DNA of 64,000 nucleotides from Aquicoccus sp. G2-2 (lineage in GTDB: Bacteria; Pseudomonadota; Alphaproteobacteria; Rhodobacterales; Rhodobacteraceae). The position numbers and the translations under genes are program-made. The stretch spans positions 310,001 through 374,000 of the forward strand of contig NZ_JAYDCK010000003.1 of assembly GCF_034555965.1 (NCBI RefSeq), written 5' to 3'. Below are positions 46,299 to 55,220 of the stretch, in pieces (position 1 is the stretch's first letter; every line of letters begins with the position of its first letter). Under the pieces are notes generated by a model. That model made no database searches. It worked only from the letters and a program-made list of their open reading frames with translations, and had not been told where the DNA came from.

Positions 46299-47985
46299 GA
46301 CCTTGCCCACCGCCTTCCTTTATATCGCTGCCGCACTGGTGGTGCCGTTCCTGCCACTGATGGGGCGGCGGCTGGTTTTGCTCGCCCTGCCGGTGCTGGC
46401 GGGCTGGCAAGTGTGGAACCTGCCCGAGGGGATGCTGTGGCATCTCACCTTTTTCGGTCTCGATCTGGAATTGATGCGGGTCGATCGGCTGTCGCGGGTC
46501 TTTGGCCTTATTTTCAGCCTCGCCGCGTTCCTTGGTAATCTTTACGCTTGGCATGTGAAGGACCGGGTGCAACCTGTGGCGGCGCTGCTTTATGCGGGGT
46601 CGGCCATCGGGGCGGTGTTCGCGGGCGATCTTCTGACGCTGTTCTTCTATTGGGAGGGAACGGCGATTGCTTCGGCCTTCCTGATCTGGGCGCGCGGCAC
46701 GAAGGCTGCGTTTGATACAGGGATGCGTTATCTCATCATCCAGATCGGTTCTGGCGTGATTCTGGTGACGGGGGCGGTGCTATATTACCTTGAAACCGGC
46801 GGGATCGCGTTTGAGCATATGACGCTTGGCTCCCCCGCGACATGGCTGATTTTCATCAGTTTTGGCATCAAATGCGCCTTCCCGCTTATGCATAACTGGT
46901 TGCAGGACAGCTATCCGGCGGCCACGGTTTCGGGCACGGTGATCCTGTCGGCGTTTACGACCAAGCTCGCCGTCTATGCGCTGGCGCGCGGCTTTGCGGG
47001 CACCGAGATTCTGATTTACATCGGTGCCATCATGACGCTGTTTCCGATCTTCTTCGCCGAGATCGAGAACGATCTGCGTCGGGTGCTGGCCTATAGCCTC
47101 AACAACCAGTTGGGGTTCATGGTGGTCGGCATCGGCATCGGCACGGAAATGGCGCTTAACGGAACGGCGTCGCACGCGTTTGCGCATATCCTTTACAAGG
47201 CGCTGTTGTTTATGTCGGTGGGGGCTGTGCTGCACCGCACCGGCACCTCGAAAGCCTCCGAATTGGGCGGGCTTTACCGAACCATGCCGCTGACGACGGT
47301 GTTCTGTCTGGTCGGGGCTGCGTCGATCTCGGCGTTTCCGCTGTTTTCGGGGTTTGTCACCAAGTCGCTTATCCTCGATCAGGCGGCCTCGCAGCATCAT
47401 GTGTTTGTCTGGCTGATACTGGTTTTCGCCAGCGCCGGTGTGCTGTCGCATTCGGGGATCAAGATCCCGTTCTTCGCCTTTTTTGCGCATGACAGCGGCA
47501 AGCGCCCGAAGGAAGCGCCGCTTCATATGCTGCTGGCAATGGGGATCACGGCGTTCCTGTGCGTTTTCATCGGGGTCTATCCCGAACCGCTTTATGCGAT
47601 CCTGCCCTATGAGGTGGATTTTCAGCCCTATACGATGGGGCATGTGGTCGGGCAGATGCAGCTTTTGTGCTTTGCGCTGCTGGCCTTCGCCTTCCTATAT
47701 CGCAAGGGCATCCACCCGCCAGAGATCCGCGCCATCAATCTTGATTTCGACTGGACCTACCGGCGGGCCGGGGCGGCCACGCTGGCCTATCTCTGGGCTG
47801 TGGCGCGCGCCAGCGGTGCTTACCTGAGCGGGCTGGTTTCCGGCTGGGCGTGGGGCGTGTTCAACCGCTTCCAGTATTCCACCGGGCCGGAAGGGCGGAT
47901 GGCGCAGACGTGGCCCACCGGGGCGATGGTGATGTGGATCGCCATCCTGTTGGGGGTTACGCTGGCGGTAAACTTTTTGAGCTGA
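46291..47985 (+). CDS. Antiporter-like subunit D, third copy
   Basis: A third proton-channel type subunit, 564 residues with about 15 helices and a long C-terminal part. The charges are kept: Glu in FFYWEGTAIASAFLIWARG, Lys in FGIKCAFPLMHNWLQDSYPAATVSG, and Lys in AHILYKALLFMSVGAVLH. The ILEN-type DNDLRRVLAYSLNNQLGFMVVG pattern (here EIENDLRRVLAYSLNNQLG) is also present. It has a second conserved block, GIKIPFFAFFAHDSGKRPKEAPLHM, unlike classical MrpD. It ends the operon. Confidence 0.88.
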   Translation: MLETLPTAFLYIAAALVVPFLPLMGRRLVLLALPVLAGWQVWNLPEGMLWHLTFFGLDLELMRVDRLSRVFGLIFSLAAFLGNLYAWHVKDRVQPVAALLYAGSAIGAVFAGDLLTLFFYWEGTAIASAFLIWARGTKAAFDTGMRYLIIQIGSGVILVTGAVLYYLETGGIAFEHMTLGSPATWLIFISFGIKCAFPLMHNWLQDSYPAATVSGTVILSAFTTKLAVYALARGFAGTEILIYIGAIMTLFPIFFAEIENDLRRVLAYSLNNQLGFMVVGIGIGTEMALNGTASHAFAHILYKALLFMSVGAVLHRTGTSKASELGGLYRTMPLTTVFCLVGAASISAFPLFSGFVTKSLILDQAASQHHVFVWLILVFASAGVLSHSGIKIPFFAFFAHDSGKRPKEAPLHMLLAMGITAFLCVFIGVYPEPLYAILPYEVDFQPYTMGHVVGQMQLLCFALLAFAFLYRKGIHPPEIRAINLDFDWTYRRAGAATLAYLWAVARASGAYLSGLVSGWAWGVFNRFQYSTGPEGRMAQTWPTGAMVMWIAILLGVTLAVNFLS

Positions 47986-47993
47986 GGGGGCGT

Positions 47994-48019
47994 GGGAAGG
48001 CCGCTTGACGGGCCTTCCC
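47994..48019. terminator. 9-bp stem hairpin ending the antiporter operon
   Basis: GGGAAGGCC (47994-48002) and GGCCTTCCC (48011-48019) form a perfect stem with an eight-base loop, between two convergent units. No U-run follows on either strand. It is probably a bidirectional terminator. Confidence 0.6.
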
Positions 48020-48029
48020 CGTGCCCGGC

Positions 48030-49058
48030 TCAGACCCAAGCGCCCCAGCCAAGCCCGGCGATGATGGCGCCCAGCACCGCATAAAAGAAATAGGCGGCGA
48101 AGACCCGTGGCTTGACCAACGCCCAGACCGCGATAGCGGCGGGAATGCAGCTTACGCCGCCCGCGACGACGAAGCTCATCGCGGCACCGGGGGCCATGCC
48201 TTGCGCCAGAAGGGCATCGACCAGCGGCACGGCGGCGTAGCCGTTGAGATAGGCAGGAGCACCGACAAGCGCGCCCAGCAAGATGGGCTTTAGCCCGGTG
48301 CCACCCAAAACGCCCGCGATCAATTCGGCGGGAACGTAGTGGATCATCACCGCCTCAAGCACATAGGCCAGCGCCAGCCATTTCAGCAGAAAGAGGCCGT
48401 TCTCCATGCCGGTTTCACGGAAGGTTGAGCGGCGCTCGGCCTCTGTCCAGAAGCGCCAGACGGGAGCGCCGGAAAACGGTGATTTCGCACTGCAACAGCC
48501 GCCCGATTGCGGTTTTTCGCGCAGCGGGTTGGCAAATACGGGCGACGATTTCAGCGCCATGGTGCCAACCCCGCCAAGCAGGCCGATCAACACGGCAGCG
48601 ATGGTTTTGGCGATGGCGAAATCAAACCCGAGCGTGCCTGCGGTGACGGAAAACATCGCCGGGTCCATCAGCGGGGAAGCAAGCCAGAACGCCATCACTG
48701 CCGAAAGCGGCGCGCCGACGGCAAGCAATGCGGCGATGAACGGAATCACCTGGCACGAACAAAACGGCGACAACCCGCCCGCAAGCGCGGCAAGCAGGAT
48801 CATCCGGGTTTCCCGCCCTTCGAACGCCTTGGCCAGCAGGCTTTCCGCGCCGGTGGCCTTGAGATAGGCGACCGCAAGCACCGCGAAGAGAATGAAGGGC
48901 GCTGTGCGGATGAGCGAATCAATGGTGAACAGAATAGTGGGTTGCAGCTGTGCAAGATCGAGAACCGCAATGGCAATCAGGATGAGAATGAACGCCAGCC
49001 ACGCCTTTTCGATCCGGGTCAGCGAGAAGCGTTTGATGGTTTGGGAAATATCGGTCAT
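48030..49058 (-). CDS. Permease of the ArsP / SO_0444 (COG0701) family
   Basis: A 342-residue inner-membrane permease with about nine helices. The motif GGLSPFCSCQVIPFIAALLAVGAPLSAVMAFWLASPLMDPAMF, with two Cys next to helix 3, marks the COG0701 family. This family contains ArsP (methylated arsenite efflux) and the SO_0444 Cu/Zn group. A cytoplasmic loop holds another Cys pair (GGCCSAK). The ArsR-type regulator immediately upstream, with only two bases between, suggests metal- or metalloid-induced efflux. The ATG at 49058 (MTDISQT) is used. The ion is not determined. Confidence 0.82.
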   Translation of the reverse strand: MTDISQTIKRFSLTRIEKAWLAFILILIAIAVLDLAQLQPTILFTIDSLIRTAPFILFAVLAVAYLKATGAESLLAKAFEGRETRMILLAALAGGLSPFCSCQVIPFIAALLAVGAPLSAVMAFWLASPLMDPAMFSVTAGTLGFDFAIAKTIAAVLIGLLGGVGTMALKSSPVFANPLREKPQSGGCCSAKSPFSGAPVWRFWTEAERRSTFRETGMENGLFLLKWLALAYVLEAVMIHYVPAELIAGVLGGTGLKPILLGALVGAPAYLNGYAAVPLVDALLAQGMAPGAAMSFVVAGGVSCIPAAIAVWALVKPRVFAAYFFYAVLGAIIAGLGWGAWV

Positions 49059-49060
49059 TT

Positions 49061-49396
49061 TCAAGGCCTTTCGAGCGGAGGGCGTGCATCGGCGCAGCAT
49101 TCGCGCAGCAGGAAATTGGACAATGCGCGCAGGTCTTCATAGGCGACCGCGGCGCAGATGATCTGTCGCCCCTGACGCGCCTGCGTGACCAGACCGGCGC
49201 TGGCGAGGATTTTCATGTGATGGGTGAGGGTGGAGCCGGTCACGCCGCTGCGGTTGCCAAGATCACCGATAGTGAGGCCATCGGGGCCAGCGCGCACCAG
49301 CGTGCTCAACACCGTCAGGCGTTGTTCGGAGCCGAGTGCCGCGAAGCGCGAGGCGGCAAGGGTGAGATCGGGGAAGGGGGCATCATTCATTTTCAT
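49061..49396 (-). CDS. ArsR-family metalloregulator
   Basis: A winged helix-turn-helix repressor of 111 residues. The recognition region reads TIGDLGNRSGVTGSTLTHHMKILASAGLVTQARQGRQIICAAV, typical of ArsR proteins. The only Cys residues are one in the wing region (IICAAV) and the pair ECCAD near the C-terminus. Neither lies in the ELCVCDL position of classical ArsR, so the metal site would be an alternative one. It is the first gene of the operon with the permease, and candidate operators lie directly upstream. Confidence 0.88.
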   Translation of the reverse strand: MKMNDAPFPDLTLAASRFAALGSEQRLTVLSTLVRAGPDGLTIGDLGNRSGVTGSTLTHHMKILASAGLVTQARQGRQIICAAVAYEDLRALSNFLLRECCADARPPLERP

Positions 49397-49399
49397 GAT

Positions 49400-49457
49400 T
49401 CTCGAAATATAGAACGGAATACTCTTTGTCGAGGGTTATTTCGAGAGTTGTCGAAAT
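49400..49457 (-). promoter_or_regulatory. Candidate ArsR operator: three half-sites
   Basis: ATTTCGA (49438-49444) and TCGAAAT (49451-49457) make a perfect inverted repeat with a six-base spacer. A further TCTCGAAATA at 49400-49409 is the exact complement of TATTTCGAGA at 49437-49446. Thus three copies of a TCGAAAT core occupy the region 4-60 bases upstream of the arsR ATG. Their symmetry and position suit autorepression. Confidence 0.6.
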
Positions 49458-49504
49458 GAAGTCGGGAGATTGGGTTTGCCGCGAGGGCGCGGTAAGAAGT
49501 CGGC

Positions 49505-50092
49505 ATGAAGAAGCTCATCCGAGACATTGAAGCCTGCCGCATCTGCGCCGAGCGGTTCGCCGCCACGGCCACGGCGCATGAACCGCGCCCGGTGATCCGG
49601 ATGGCCAAGGACGCGCGCATTTTGATCGCCGGGCAGGCACCGGGGCTGCGGGTGCATGAGACCGGGATTCCGTTCAACGATCCGTCAGGTGACAGGTTGC
49701 GTGACTGGATGAGTGTGGACCGCGAGACATTCTATGACCCGAAGTGTTGCGCAATTATTCCCATGGCGTTCTGCTTTCCGGGCTATGACGCAAAAGGCAG
49801 CGACCTGCCGCCGCCGAAGATTTGCGCGCAGACATGGCGCAGCCGGGTGATAAAGGCGCTGGGCGAGGTGCGGCTGACGCTGGTGATCGGCGGCTATGCA
49901 CAGCGTTGGCACATGGGCGGGCGCGAGGGTGTCACCGCAAGGGTGCAGAACTGGCGCGCCCATGCGCCGCAGGTTTTCCCCTTGCCGCACCCATCATGGC
50001 GCAATACCGCATGGCTGAAGAAAAACCCGTGGTTCGAGGCTGAGTTGCTGCCGGAACTGCGTGTAGCTGTGCAAAGGAGCCTGCAAAAATGA
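49505..50092 (+). CDS. Uracil-DNA glycosylase superfamily protein
   Basis: A 195-residue glycosylase-fold protein. It has the active-site loop GQAPGLRVHETGIPFNDPSGDRLRDW near residue 45, a metal-like Cys pair CRICAER at the N-terminus, and the minor-groove motif LPHPSWRN near 165. These belong to the family-4-like or Fe-S-less small group often annotated simply as uracil-DNA glycosylase. The four Cys of true family 4 enzymes are not all obvious, so its base specificity remains open. Confidence 0.82.
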   Translation: MKKLIRDIEACRICAERFAATATAHEPRPVIRMAKDARILIAGQAPGLRVHETGIPFNDPSGDRLRDWMSVDRETFYDPKCCAIIPMAFCFPGYDAKGSDLPPPKICAQTWRSRVIKALGEVRLTLVIGGYAQRWHMGGREGVTARVQNWRAHAPQVFPLPHPSWRNTAWLKKNPWFEAELLPELRVAVQRSLQK

Positions 50093-50874
50093 CGCAGACA
50101 TTGCTTGATCTCGCGCATGCGGCGATGCAGGCGGCACCGGACGATCCCGCCGCACGTTTGCGGTTCTACGAGCGGGTGGCGGATAGTGAGCTGTTCGTTT
50201 TGCTGTCTCGGGAGGCTGCGGGCGATCAGCTTGAGCCGGAGCTGTTCGAGCTGGACGGCGGGCGCTATCTTCTGGCCTTTGACCGGCAAGAACGGATGGC
50301 GGAATTTGTTGGCAAGCCAGCGCCTTACGCAGGTTTGTCCGGGCGGGCATTGGTTCATATGCTGACCGGGCAGGGGATTGGTATGGCGCTCAACCCCGAG
50401 GTGGCGCCGTCGTCCATCCTACTGCCGCCGGAGGCGCTGAATTGGTTGGGTGAAACGCTGACCCCGGCCCCGAAAGAGGCCGAGGGCATGGTGCGTGAAA
50501 TGAGACCACCGCGCCTGCCCGAACCGGTATTGGCCGCGCTTGATGGCAAGTTGGCGCAGGCGGGTGGGCTGGCAAAAATGGCAGCGTTGGTTCAGGTGCA
50601 ATATGACGATGGCCACGAGGCGCATCTGCTGGGGTTGATCGGGGCGGCACCGGGGGCAGAGGGCGCGCTGGCCAAGGCGGTGAACGAGGCGCTGGTGTTT
50701 TCCGGCGCCGAGGCAGAGACGCTCGACGTCGGGTTTTTCGCGCCGGATAGCGCGATGGCAGAGCGTTTGGCCCGTGTCGGGCTGCGGTTTGACCTGCCGG
50801 GGCCGGATTTGGCCGCGACGGGCGGGCCAACCGCGCCGGGGATGGATGCGGCCAACCCGCCGAAGCTGCGGTAA
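50089..50874 (+). CDS. SseB family protein
   Basis: A 261-residue protein with an SseB N-terminal domain (LDLAHAAMQAAPDDPAARLRFYERVADSELFVLLSRE, and FDRQERMAEFVG) of unknown function. The C-terminal half carries a second SseB-like unit (VLAALDGKLAQAGGLAKMAALVQVQYDDGHEAHLLGLIG). It overlaps the upstream gene as ATGA. In Salmonella the SseB-fold enhancer has roles in serine sensitivity, but no role can be assigned here. Confidence 0.78.
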   Translation: MTQTLLDLAHAAMQAAPDDPAARLRFYERVADSELFVLLSREAAGDQLEPELFELDGGRYLLAFDRQERMAEFVGKPAPYAGLSGRALVHMLTGQGIGMALNPEVAPSSILLPPEALNWLGETLTPAPKEAEGMVREMRPPRLPEPVLAALDGKLAQAGGLAKMAALVQVQYDDGHEAHLLGLIGAAPGAEGALAKAVNEALVFSGAEAETLDVGFFAPDSAMAERLARVGLRFDLPGPDLAATGGPTAPGMDAANPPKLR

Positions 50875-50932
50875 GACCAAGCTTGGCAGAGTGTGGCAAA
50901 GATTTGGTTAACGCCGTGGTCGGGCGCGCGCG

Positions 50933-51865
50933 TCAATAACCGGCGCTGCGATCGACGACATGCAAAAATGGCTCTCCGCGCTCCCCGCGCAGGACGTTTT
51001 CAGCGATCACGCGTGCGGCAGGCCCGGGGCGGGTTTCGGACGCAATATGTGGCGTGACAGTGATTTTGGGATGCGCCCAGAACGGATGATCCTGCGGCAG
51101 TGGTTCAACGCGAAAAACGTCGAGCGTGGCGTGGCTTAGCTGACCAGAGTCAAGTGCTGCAATCAGGGCGTCGTCATCAATCAGGGTGCCACGACCGGGG
51201 TTGATGATGAAGGCGCCGGGGGCAAGCAGGGCCAGCGTTTGTGCGTTGATCACGTTCTCGGTGGCGGGTGTGCCGGGCAGCAGAAGAACCACGATCTGTG
51301 CTCCTTTTAGCGCATCGGTCAGGCCAGAGTCGCCGTGGTGACAGGTGATGCCCGGCAGGCTTTTCGGGCGGCGCGCCCAGCCGGTAACGGGGAAACCATG
51401 CCGGGCCAGCGCGGTGCCGCAGGCGCTGCCCAGCTCGCCCATGCCGAGAATGGTGACGGGGCGCTCTGCGGCGATCGGCGGGATGTGATATTCCCAACGA
51501 TGTGAAGGGTTTAGGATGTCGGTATCCATGCCGAGGTGATGCCGGAACGTGTGACCGGTGACCCAATCCACCATGCCTTCGGCCAGCCCGCCGCCAACCA
51601 TGCGGGTGAGCGGGATTTTCAGGGTCGGATTGGTGACGATCTTCTCGACCCCGGCCCAGAGGTTGAGCACTGCTTTGGCGCGGGTGAAGGGGGTGAAATC
51701 CTGCACCGGAGAATTTGAGGCATAGACAATGTAATCGACCTCGTCAGGCGGAATATCCATGGAAAGAGAATAGCTTAGGCCGGTTTCATCAAGGGCGCAG
51801 GTGAGGGCTTTGCGATAGTAATCCCAGCGGTCCGGACGGGCGGCGAAGAGGATGTTGATGGGCAT
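50933..51865 (-). CDS. ghrA: Glyoxylate/hydroxypyruvate reductase
   Basis: A D-2-hydroxyacid dehydrogenase of 310 residues that reduces glyoxylate or hydroxypyruvate with NAD(P)H. The nucleotide loop is ILGMGELGSACGTALARHGFPVTGWAR near residue 140, with NPGRGTLIDDDALIAALDSGQLSHATLDVFRVEPLP carrying the catalytic Arg and Glu. The catalytic His is in KITVTPHIAS near 280. The short N-terminus and length match GhrA rather than GhrB. It follows the rod-shape cluster after a 260-base gap (51866-52124) that holds the second copy of the 33-base repeat. Confidence 0.9.
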   Translation of the reverse strand: MPINILFAARPDRWDYYRKALTCALDETGLSYSLSMDIPPDEVDYIVYASNSPVQDFTPFTRAKAVLNLWAGVEKIVTNPTLKIPLTRMVGGGLAEGMVDWVTGHTFRHHLGMDTDILNPSHRWEYHIPPIAAERPVTILGMGELGSACGTALARHGFPVTGWARRPKSLPGITCHHGDSGLTDALKGAQIVVLLLPGTPATENVINAQTLALLAPGAFIINPGRGTLIDDDALIAALDSGQLSHATLDVFRVEPLPQDHPFWAHPKITVTPHIASETRPGPAARVIAENVLRGERGEPFLHVVDRSAGY

Positions 51866-52081
51866 TTAGGGTCTCGCTCCAAGGTCGTTTCGAAGGGGAG
51901 GGTGGCGCGGCGCGGCGCGAGTTTCAACCCATCGTTCGGGATGGTTAACACCGCCGCAGTGCAGAAAGTAGAGGTGTCTGCGCCACGTATGGCGGGCAGG
52001 CTGGCGCCCCGTATGCTGCCGCACTGCGGAATCTGTTAGGGAAGAATTGACTAATTCGGCGCACGGTGGTCGGTGATGGGT

Positions 52082-52114
52082 GCCTCCGGCGGGGATATTT
52101 TTGGCAAAATGAAG
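52082..52114 (+). repeat. 33-base intergenic repeat, copy 2
   Basis: Identical over all 33 bases to 31840-31872 and in the same orientation, but here it faces against rodA and ghrA, both on the minus strand, so it makes no start codon. The rest of the gap (51866-52124) shows no gene. Confidence 0.7.
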
Positions 52115-52124
52115 CCGGGGGTGT

Positions 52125-53264
52125 TCAGCGTGGTTTGTGGACATGCGCCGATTGCACCAGCCCGAAGGCGACCATCAGCACCAGCATGGCCGAGCCGCCA
52201 TAGCTGACCAGTGGCAGGGGCACGCCGACCACCGGCAAAAGCCCCATGACCATCGACATGTTGACGGCGAAGAACAAGAAGAAGGTCGCGGCGATGCCGA
52301 GCGTCAGCAGGGAGGCGAAACGGTTGGTGTTTGTCAGTGCCGAGTGGATGCAAAAGATGATGATGAGCGCATAGAGGACGAGCAGGGTGATTGCGCCGAT
52401 GAAGCCGAATTCCTCGGCCAGGGTGGTGAAGATGAAATCGGTGTGCTTTTCGGGCAGGAAGTTGAGCCGCGATTGCGTGCCCTGCATGAAGCCGCGTCCG
52501 GTCCAACCGCCGGAGCCGAGGGCGATTTTCGACTGGGTGATGTGATAGCCGTCGCCCAGCGGGTCGGCGGAGGGGTTTAGAAAGATGTCGATCCGACGAT
52601 ATTGGTAATCATTGAGCAATTGCCAAGCGGTGCCGCGCGATTGGAACACCGCGACTATGACGCCGATGCCCGCGCCGATGACGGAGGCGAAATAGGCCCA
52701 GTGGACGCCGGCGATGAACATCACCGCCCCGCCACCCAGAAGCAGCAGGATCGCGGTGCCGAGGTCGGGTTGTTTAAGCACCAGCGCAGTGGGAATGAGG
52801 ATGATCGCGGCAGGGAGCGCGACCCAGACGGGATGCGAAACCTTGTTCATCGGCAGCCAGTCGTAATAAGCGGCAAGCAGCATGACGAGGGCGATTTTCA
52901 TCAATTCGGATGGTTGCAGGCGGATCACGCCGAAATCAATCCAGCGCTGAGCACCCATGCCGACATCGCCCATGATTTCAACCAGCAGCAAGAGCGCGAA
53001 TGTGCCGAGATAGACCAGCAGGGCGATATTGCGCCAAAACCAGGTCGGCACCATGCCGATACCCAGCATCAAAACGATGCCAAGGGCAAAGCGTTTTATC
53101 TGTGGTTCTGCCCATGGTTGGTAGGAGCCACCGGCAACGGAATAGAGCATCAAGAAGCCGAACGCCGCGACGGCGCAGAGCAAAAGCACCACGGCCCAGT
53201 TGATATAGAGCACCTTGCGCAGGCCGGTGGGAACATATTTTACGGTATGTTCGAGATAGCTCAT
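52125..53264 (-). CDS. rodA: Rod-shape determining glycosyltransferase RodA
   Basis: RodA is a SEDS peptidoglycan polymerase that works with PBP2 in lateral wall synthesis. The 379-residue product has about ten helices. Family segments include LMLYSVAGGSYQPWAEPQIKRFALGIVLML, the catalytic-loop region WQLLNDYQYRRIDIFLNPSADPLGDGYHITQSKIALGSGGWTGRGFMQGTQSRLNFLPEKHTDFIFTTLAEEFGF (with its conserved Asp), and the C-terminal VGVPLPLVSYGGSAML. It overlaps mrdA as ATGA. This copy is intact. Confidence 0.95.
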   Translation of the reverse strand: MSYLEHTVKYVPTGLRKVLYINWAVVLLLCAVAAFGFLMLYSVAGGSYQPWAEPQIKRFALGIVLMLGIGMVPTWFWRNIALLVYLGTFALLLLVEIMGDVGMGAQRWIDFGVIRLQPSELMKIALVMLLAAYYDWLPMNKVSHPVWVALPAAIILIPTALVLKQPDLGTAILLLLGGGAVMFIAGVHWAYFASVIGAGIGVIVAVFQSRGTAWQLLNDYQYRRIDIFLNPSADPLGDGYHITQSKIALGSGGWTGRGFMQGTQSRLNFLPEKHTDFIFTTLAEEFGFIGAITLLVLYALIIIFCIHSALTNTNRFASLLTLGIAATFFLFFAVNMSMVMGLLPVVGVPLPLVSYGGSAMLVLMVAFGLVQSAHVHKPR

Positions 53265-55204
53265 ACGCGTTCGGGCCTTTTGCCGCCTTCGGGCGGGCGC
53301 AGGGCGCGCAGGCGTTTTTGCTGGGCGCGGATGCGGCCGCGATCACGTGCCGGGTAGGCGGACAGCGGCGGGTCTTCGCCATAGAGCGCCTGAAGCGTAA
53401 TGTCGCGCGCGATGGGGGCGGCCACGCTGGAGCCGCCGCCGCCATGTTCGACCACCACGGCCACGGCAAATTTCGGATTGTCTGTGGGGGCGAAATCGAC
53501 GAACAGCGCGTGGTCGCGCCGTTCCCATGGCAGATCGGCGTTGCGGGTTACGCCGCGGCGGCGTTCGGCCTGCGTGATGCGACGGACCTGCGAAGTTCCG
53601 GTCTTGCCAGCCATGCGAGAAATCCTCGGCGGTGATCCGCGAGCGAAAGGCGGTGCCGCGCGGCGAGTTCGACACGTCAAACATGCCCTTGCGGACGGCA
53701 CGCAGGTGGTTTTCGTTCAGGCCAAGGGATGCATCACTGGTGGCGGGTTGTTCAACCCCGTCAATTGATTTGAGCAGGCGCGGGGTGATTGCCCGGCCAG
53801 TGGCGATGCGCGCGGCCATGACTGCAAGCTGCATCGGTGAGGCCAGCACGAAGCCTTGCCCGATGGCCGCGTTGACGCTGTCTCCGATCACCCATTCGGC
53901 ACCCTTGGACGCCAGCTTCCAGGCTTTCGTGGGGGCGACACCGGCGGCGACGGACGACATCGGGATGTCAAACCGTTGGCCCAGCCCGAGACGGCGGGCC
54001 ATGGCGGAGATGTTCTCGATCCCGGTTTGCAGGGCGAGTTCGTAATAGAACACGTCGCAGCTTTCGCGCAGTGAGCGGTTCAGGTTGACGTTGCCGTGGC
54101 CCGCGCGTTTCCAGCAGTGAAAACGGGAGCCATGAACTTCGAGGTAGCCCTTGCAATTGAAGGTGTCTTCCGGGCCGATCACCTCGGCCTCAAGAGCGGC
54201 CAGTGCGGTGACCAGCTTGAAGGTGGAGCCGGGCGGGTAGAGCCCTTGCACGGATTTAGCCACCAGCGGGCGGTGATCGTTTTCCAAAAGCGCGTTGTAA
54301 TCGGTGGACGAAATACCATTGACGAAAAGGTTGGGATCGAAGGCCGGTGCGGAGGCCACCGCAAGGAGATCTCCCTTTTCGCAATCGACCACCACGGCGG
54401 CGGCGCTTTCATCGCCCAGCCGCGCCTGCACGTAGTTTTGCAGCATGTGGTCGATGGAGAGTTGGAGATCCTTGCCCGCCTCTCCTTCCTTGCGGTCGAG
54501 TTCACGCATCACGCGCCCGGAGGCGTTGACCTCAACCCGCTTGATCCCGGCGGTGCCGCGCAGTAAGTTTTCCTCGCGGGCTTCGACGCCAATCTTGCCG
54601 ATTTGGAAACGCGGCAGCAGCAGGAGTTGATCAGGGTTCTTGATTTTCGAGAGATCGTAATCCGAGACCGGGCCGACATAACCGATGACATGGGTGAAAT
54701 CATTGGCCAGCGGGTAGGTGCGTGTCAGGCCGACCTCGGGCGAGATGCCGGGCAGGGCGGGGGCATTCACGGCAACGCGCGAGAGTTCGTCCCAAGTGAC
54801 GCGATCGGCGATGGTAACGGGGGTGTCGCCGCGATGCTTTTTCATTTCTTGCAAGGCGTCTTCGATCTCTTCGGGGTTGAGTTCGATCAGCTTGGAAAGA
54901 TCCGCAATCACCGCTTCGACGTCACCTGCATCCTCGCGGGTGATGGTGATGCGGTAGGAGGGCACGTTGCGTGCGACGATCCGCCCGGTGCGGTCGAAAA
55001 TCTCGCCGCGTGCCGGGGGGATGAGGCGGATGTTGATACGGTTTTCTTCGGCCAGATAGCGGAATTGATCGGCTTCATCGACCTGAAGGAAGTGCATTCT
55101 GAGGGCCAGCCCGCCTGCGGCCCCGCCCATGACACCACCAAGCAACAGCCCGCGCCGGGTGATGGTGCGGTGTGACTGGATACTTTCACGGGGGAACGGC
55201 GCAT
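53261..55204 (-). pseudogene. mrdA: Penicillin-binding protein 2 with two frameshifts
   Basis: PBP2 is the transpeptidase of the elongation machinery. The start is the ATG at 55204, with AGAAGGA upstream. Its first residues (MRRSP) run into a five-G run on the plus strand (55190-55194), where one extra base would restore the family N-terminus (RESIQSHRTITRRGLLLGG). The long middle frame holds the dimerisation domain and the catalytic SXXK (GSTFK), SCDVF-like SXN region and the rest. Near 53616-53624 the frame breaks again, one base in excess, before the KTGTS motif (MAGKTGTSQVRRI) and the C-terminus in another frame. With both corrected it is a full-length PBP2 of about 647 residues. Confidence 0.88.
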
Positions 55205-55220
55205 TGCGGGCGGTCCTTCT

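Noticed and set aside
49131-49396. The ArsR protein as a classical arsenite sensor
   Set aside because: The ELCVCDL metal site is not present. Only the ECC pair near the C-terminus and one Cys in the wing region are available, so the ligand is left open.
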